In this document: positions 62,514-64,000 of the stretch, piece by piece
Position numbering within the stretch: position 1 is the first letter of the stretch
Layout of the letters: every line of letters begins with the position of its first letter
Source of the DNA: Tigriopus japonicus
Taxonomy: Eukaryota > Arthropoda > Copepoda > Harpacticoida > Harpacticidae
Assembly (NCBI GenBank): GCA_010645155.1
Contig: CM021320.1
Location: 3,652,745-3,716,744 of the forward strand
Length of the DNA: 64,000 bases
Reading direction: 5' to 3'
Made by a program: the position numbers and the translations under genes
The notes under the pieces: generated by a model
The model's input: the letters and a program-made list of their open reading frames with translations, nothing else
The model's database searches: none
Told to the model about the DNA's origin: nothing

Positions 62514-64000
62514 ATTGGCGCACGAGTGAACGAATTCAGAGAGAAATTCTCGAAGTTAATGGATCCCATTCGTTTCCATGTACAAGGCTAGTAAGGACTG
62601 ATGAACGGAGAAGTTGAGAATACTCTCTCCATATGAATTAGTAACATGCAAATAAGGGTGGGTTTGAAATTACCACGTATCGCACATGCTCTTAAATTTG
62701 AATACAACCGTTCAACCTTATCAGAACCATATAGTAAATGTTTCCAGTATCATTACGAGGCCTGGGAATTCAATATAAATAAAACTTACCTTTGGCTAAT
62801 CATAGAGGTAGATAATCACTAGACATGAATAATAAACAGAGAGGTAAAAAATATAAAACGTCTTATTTAATTTTTTTGCCTTTTTGCCTTTTTTCTAATT
62901 TTGACAAAAACGACGAAAACAATGGTGGTTGCGTGGAAATTAAATTTTATCTAACAAATTATACCTCAGTTAGATGTGCAATATGTTGCATTTAGCCTCT
63001 CTTTTTCCAAATTTTACTTGCATTTTTGGGCTTTTACATTTATTTTTTCTGCCCCACATAATTGTTAGCATATGGGGATGAGTCCCATTGGGCCTTGAGC
63101 GGGCTCGGTATCGGATGAGATCACTTTGAAGGTCAGTTCATTGTGAGTTAGACCAAAAAAGCACAAACCAATCTGGAGCAACCATAATTCACCACGGAAG
63201 TGTACCGAAATAGGATTTAAGTCATTGAACTTGCGTAAATGGTACTTGAAAAGCTCAATAAGAAGAATGTAGTGAATCCGATCTGATCCGGATTTGCATC
63301 AATCTGGATCTGAGCCGGCTTCAAAATTTGGATTTCAGGTCTTGACCCAGAACCAAAAAATCTTGGCGTTACCCATTTATACCAACATGTTTTGCATTTT
63401 TATGCATTTTTTCCATTGTCTAAGGATTTATTTTTCCCCTCTTATTTGCGTTTTTTGACATTTCTTTACATTTTTGTGTCATTTTTAACATTTTATTTTC
63501 ATTTTTCGCTCTGTTTATTTGCTTTTTATTTATCTCTCTAATAATAAGGCACGGTCTTTCTTTGAGCTGGGGAAGTCATTTTAAATTCCAGAAACTTTTG
63601 AGAGCAGTTTCGTAATGTAAATGCGATGCCAAACATTTATTTGAATTCGGTGAAATAAGTCACGGGCAAAAATTCTGAAAATAAATACTTGAAAATTTAA
63701 CTTGACAAAAGTCTTGGATATGCCGATAGTAGTCCTGTGTTAAAATAATTTGGAAATCAATTTCGAGGATCTATTGTCAACGGCCATTATGGTAGGCATT
63801 CTCGAAGGGCCAAACTGGAGGGTCGTTACATCAATTTAAACAAACGGTTAAACTGTGTGGAAAGTATAGATTTCGACAATATTTTAAGTAGCCCCATCCA
63901 TAAGACTACCTAAGACTTGAGTAGATAAAAATATACCACAAATTATCTTTAACCATGTTTTAAGTGACCTTACATCGGTAACACAATGCACATCAAACCG
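62514..64000. other. Upstream of the DEG/ENaC gene, no gene recognised
   Basis: The stretch should hold the promoter and any 5' UTR exon of the minus-strand channel gene, but nothing definite is visible. From about 62870 to 63540 it is unusually T-rich, with repeated CATTTTT and TTTGC-type words, resembling decayed repeat sequence. Confidence 0.45.

Overview
The window is eukaryotic nuclear DNA. It has multi-exon genes with GT-AG introns (many only 66-80 nt), AT-rich intergenic DNA, and many class II transposon remnants. The gene set is an axonemal dynein, a pickpocket-type DEG/ENaC channel and an amidated-peptide precursor. A TTAGG-like stretch near 58.7 kb also fits an arthropod, and a crustacean such as a copepod is my guess. 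The species cannot be fixed from the sequence.

Layout. 1-17.6 kb is mostly non-coding. It holds a decayed mariner element (818-2528), a single-exon WSCD-type sulfotransferase on the minus strand (5632-6735), and two short inverted-repeat elements (9701-10099 and 14751-15120). 17694-35772 (+) is a complete nine-exon inner-arm axonemal dynein heavy chain of the DNAH3/7/12 group. All exon junctions keep frame and give a predicted 4342 residues. 35.8-39.7 kb shows no gene. 39719-48295 (+) is a nine-exon gene derived from a pogo/Tigger transposase. It has two Brinker/psq-like helix-turn-helix segments, three CENP-B-like segments and a DDE domain whose third acidic residue is lost. Its second intron holds two inverted 737-bp hAT elements whose target-site duplications are swapped, the signature of an inversion between them. 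48.3-52.9 kb holds another non-autonomous hAT element and other repeat debris. 52938-53801 (+) is a three-exon secretory peptide precursor with a PRM-amide peptide directly after the signal peptide, resembling ecdysis-triggering hormone. 54597-62447/62513 (-) is a two-exon DEG/ENaC channel with a 5.4-kb intron full of repeats. It converges tail-to-tail on the peptide gene.

The genes do not form a functional unit: cilia/sperm motility, sulfation in the Golgi, a nuclear DNA-binding protein, a peptide hormone and a sodium channel. The most notable points are the transposase-derived multi-HTH gene, the recombination footprint in its intron, and the hormone-like precursor.
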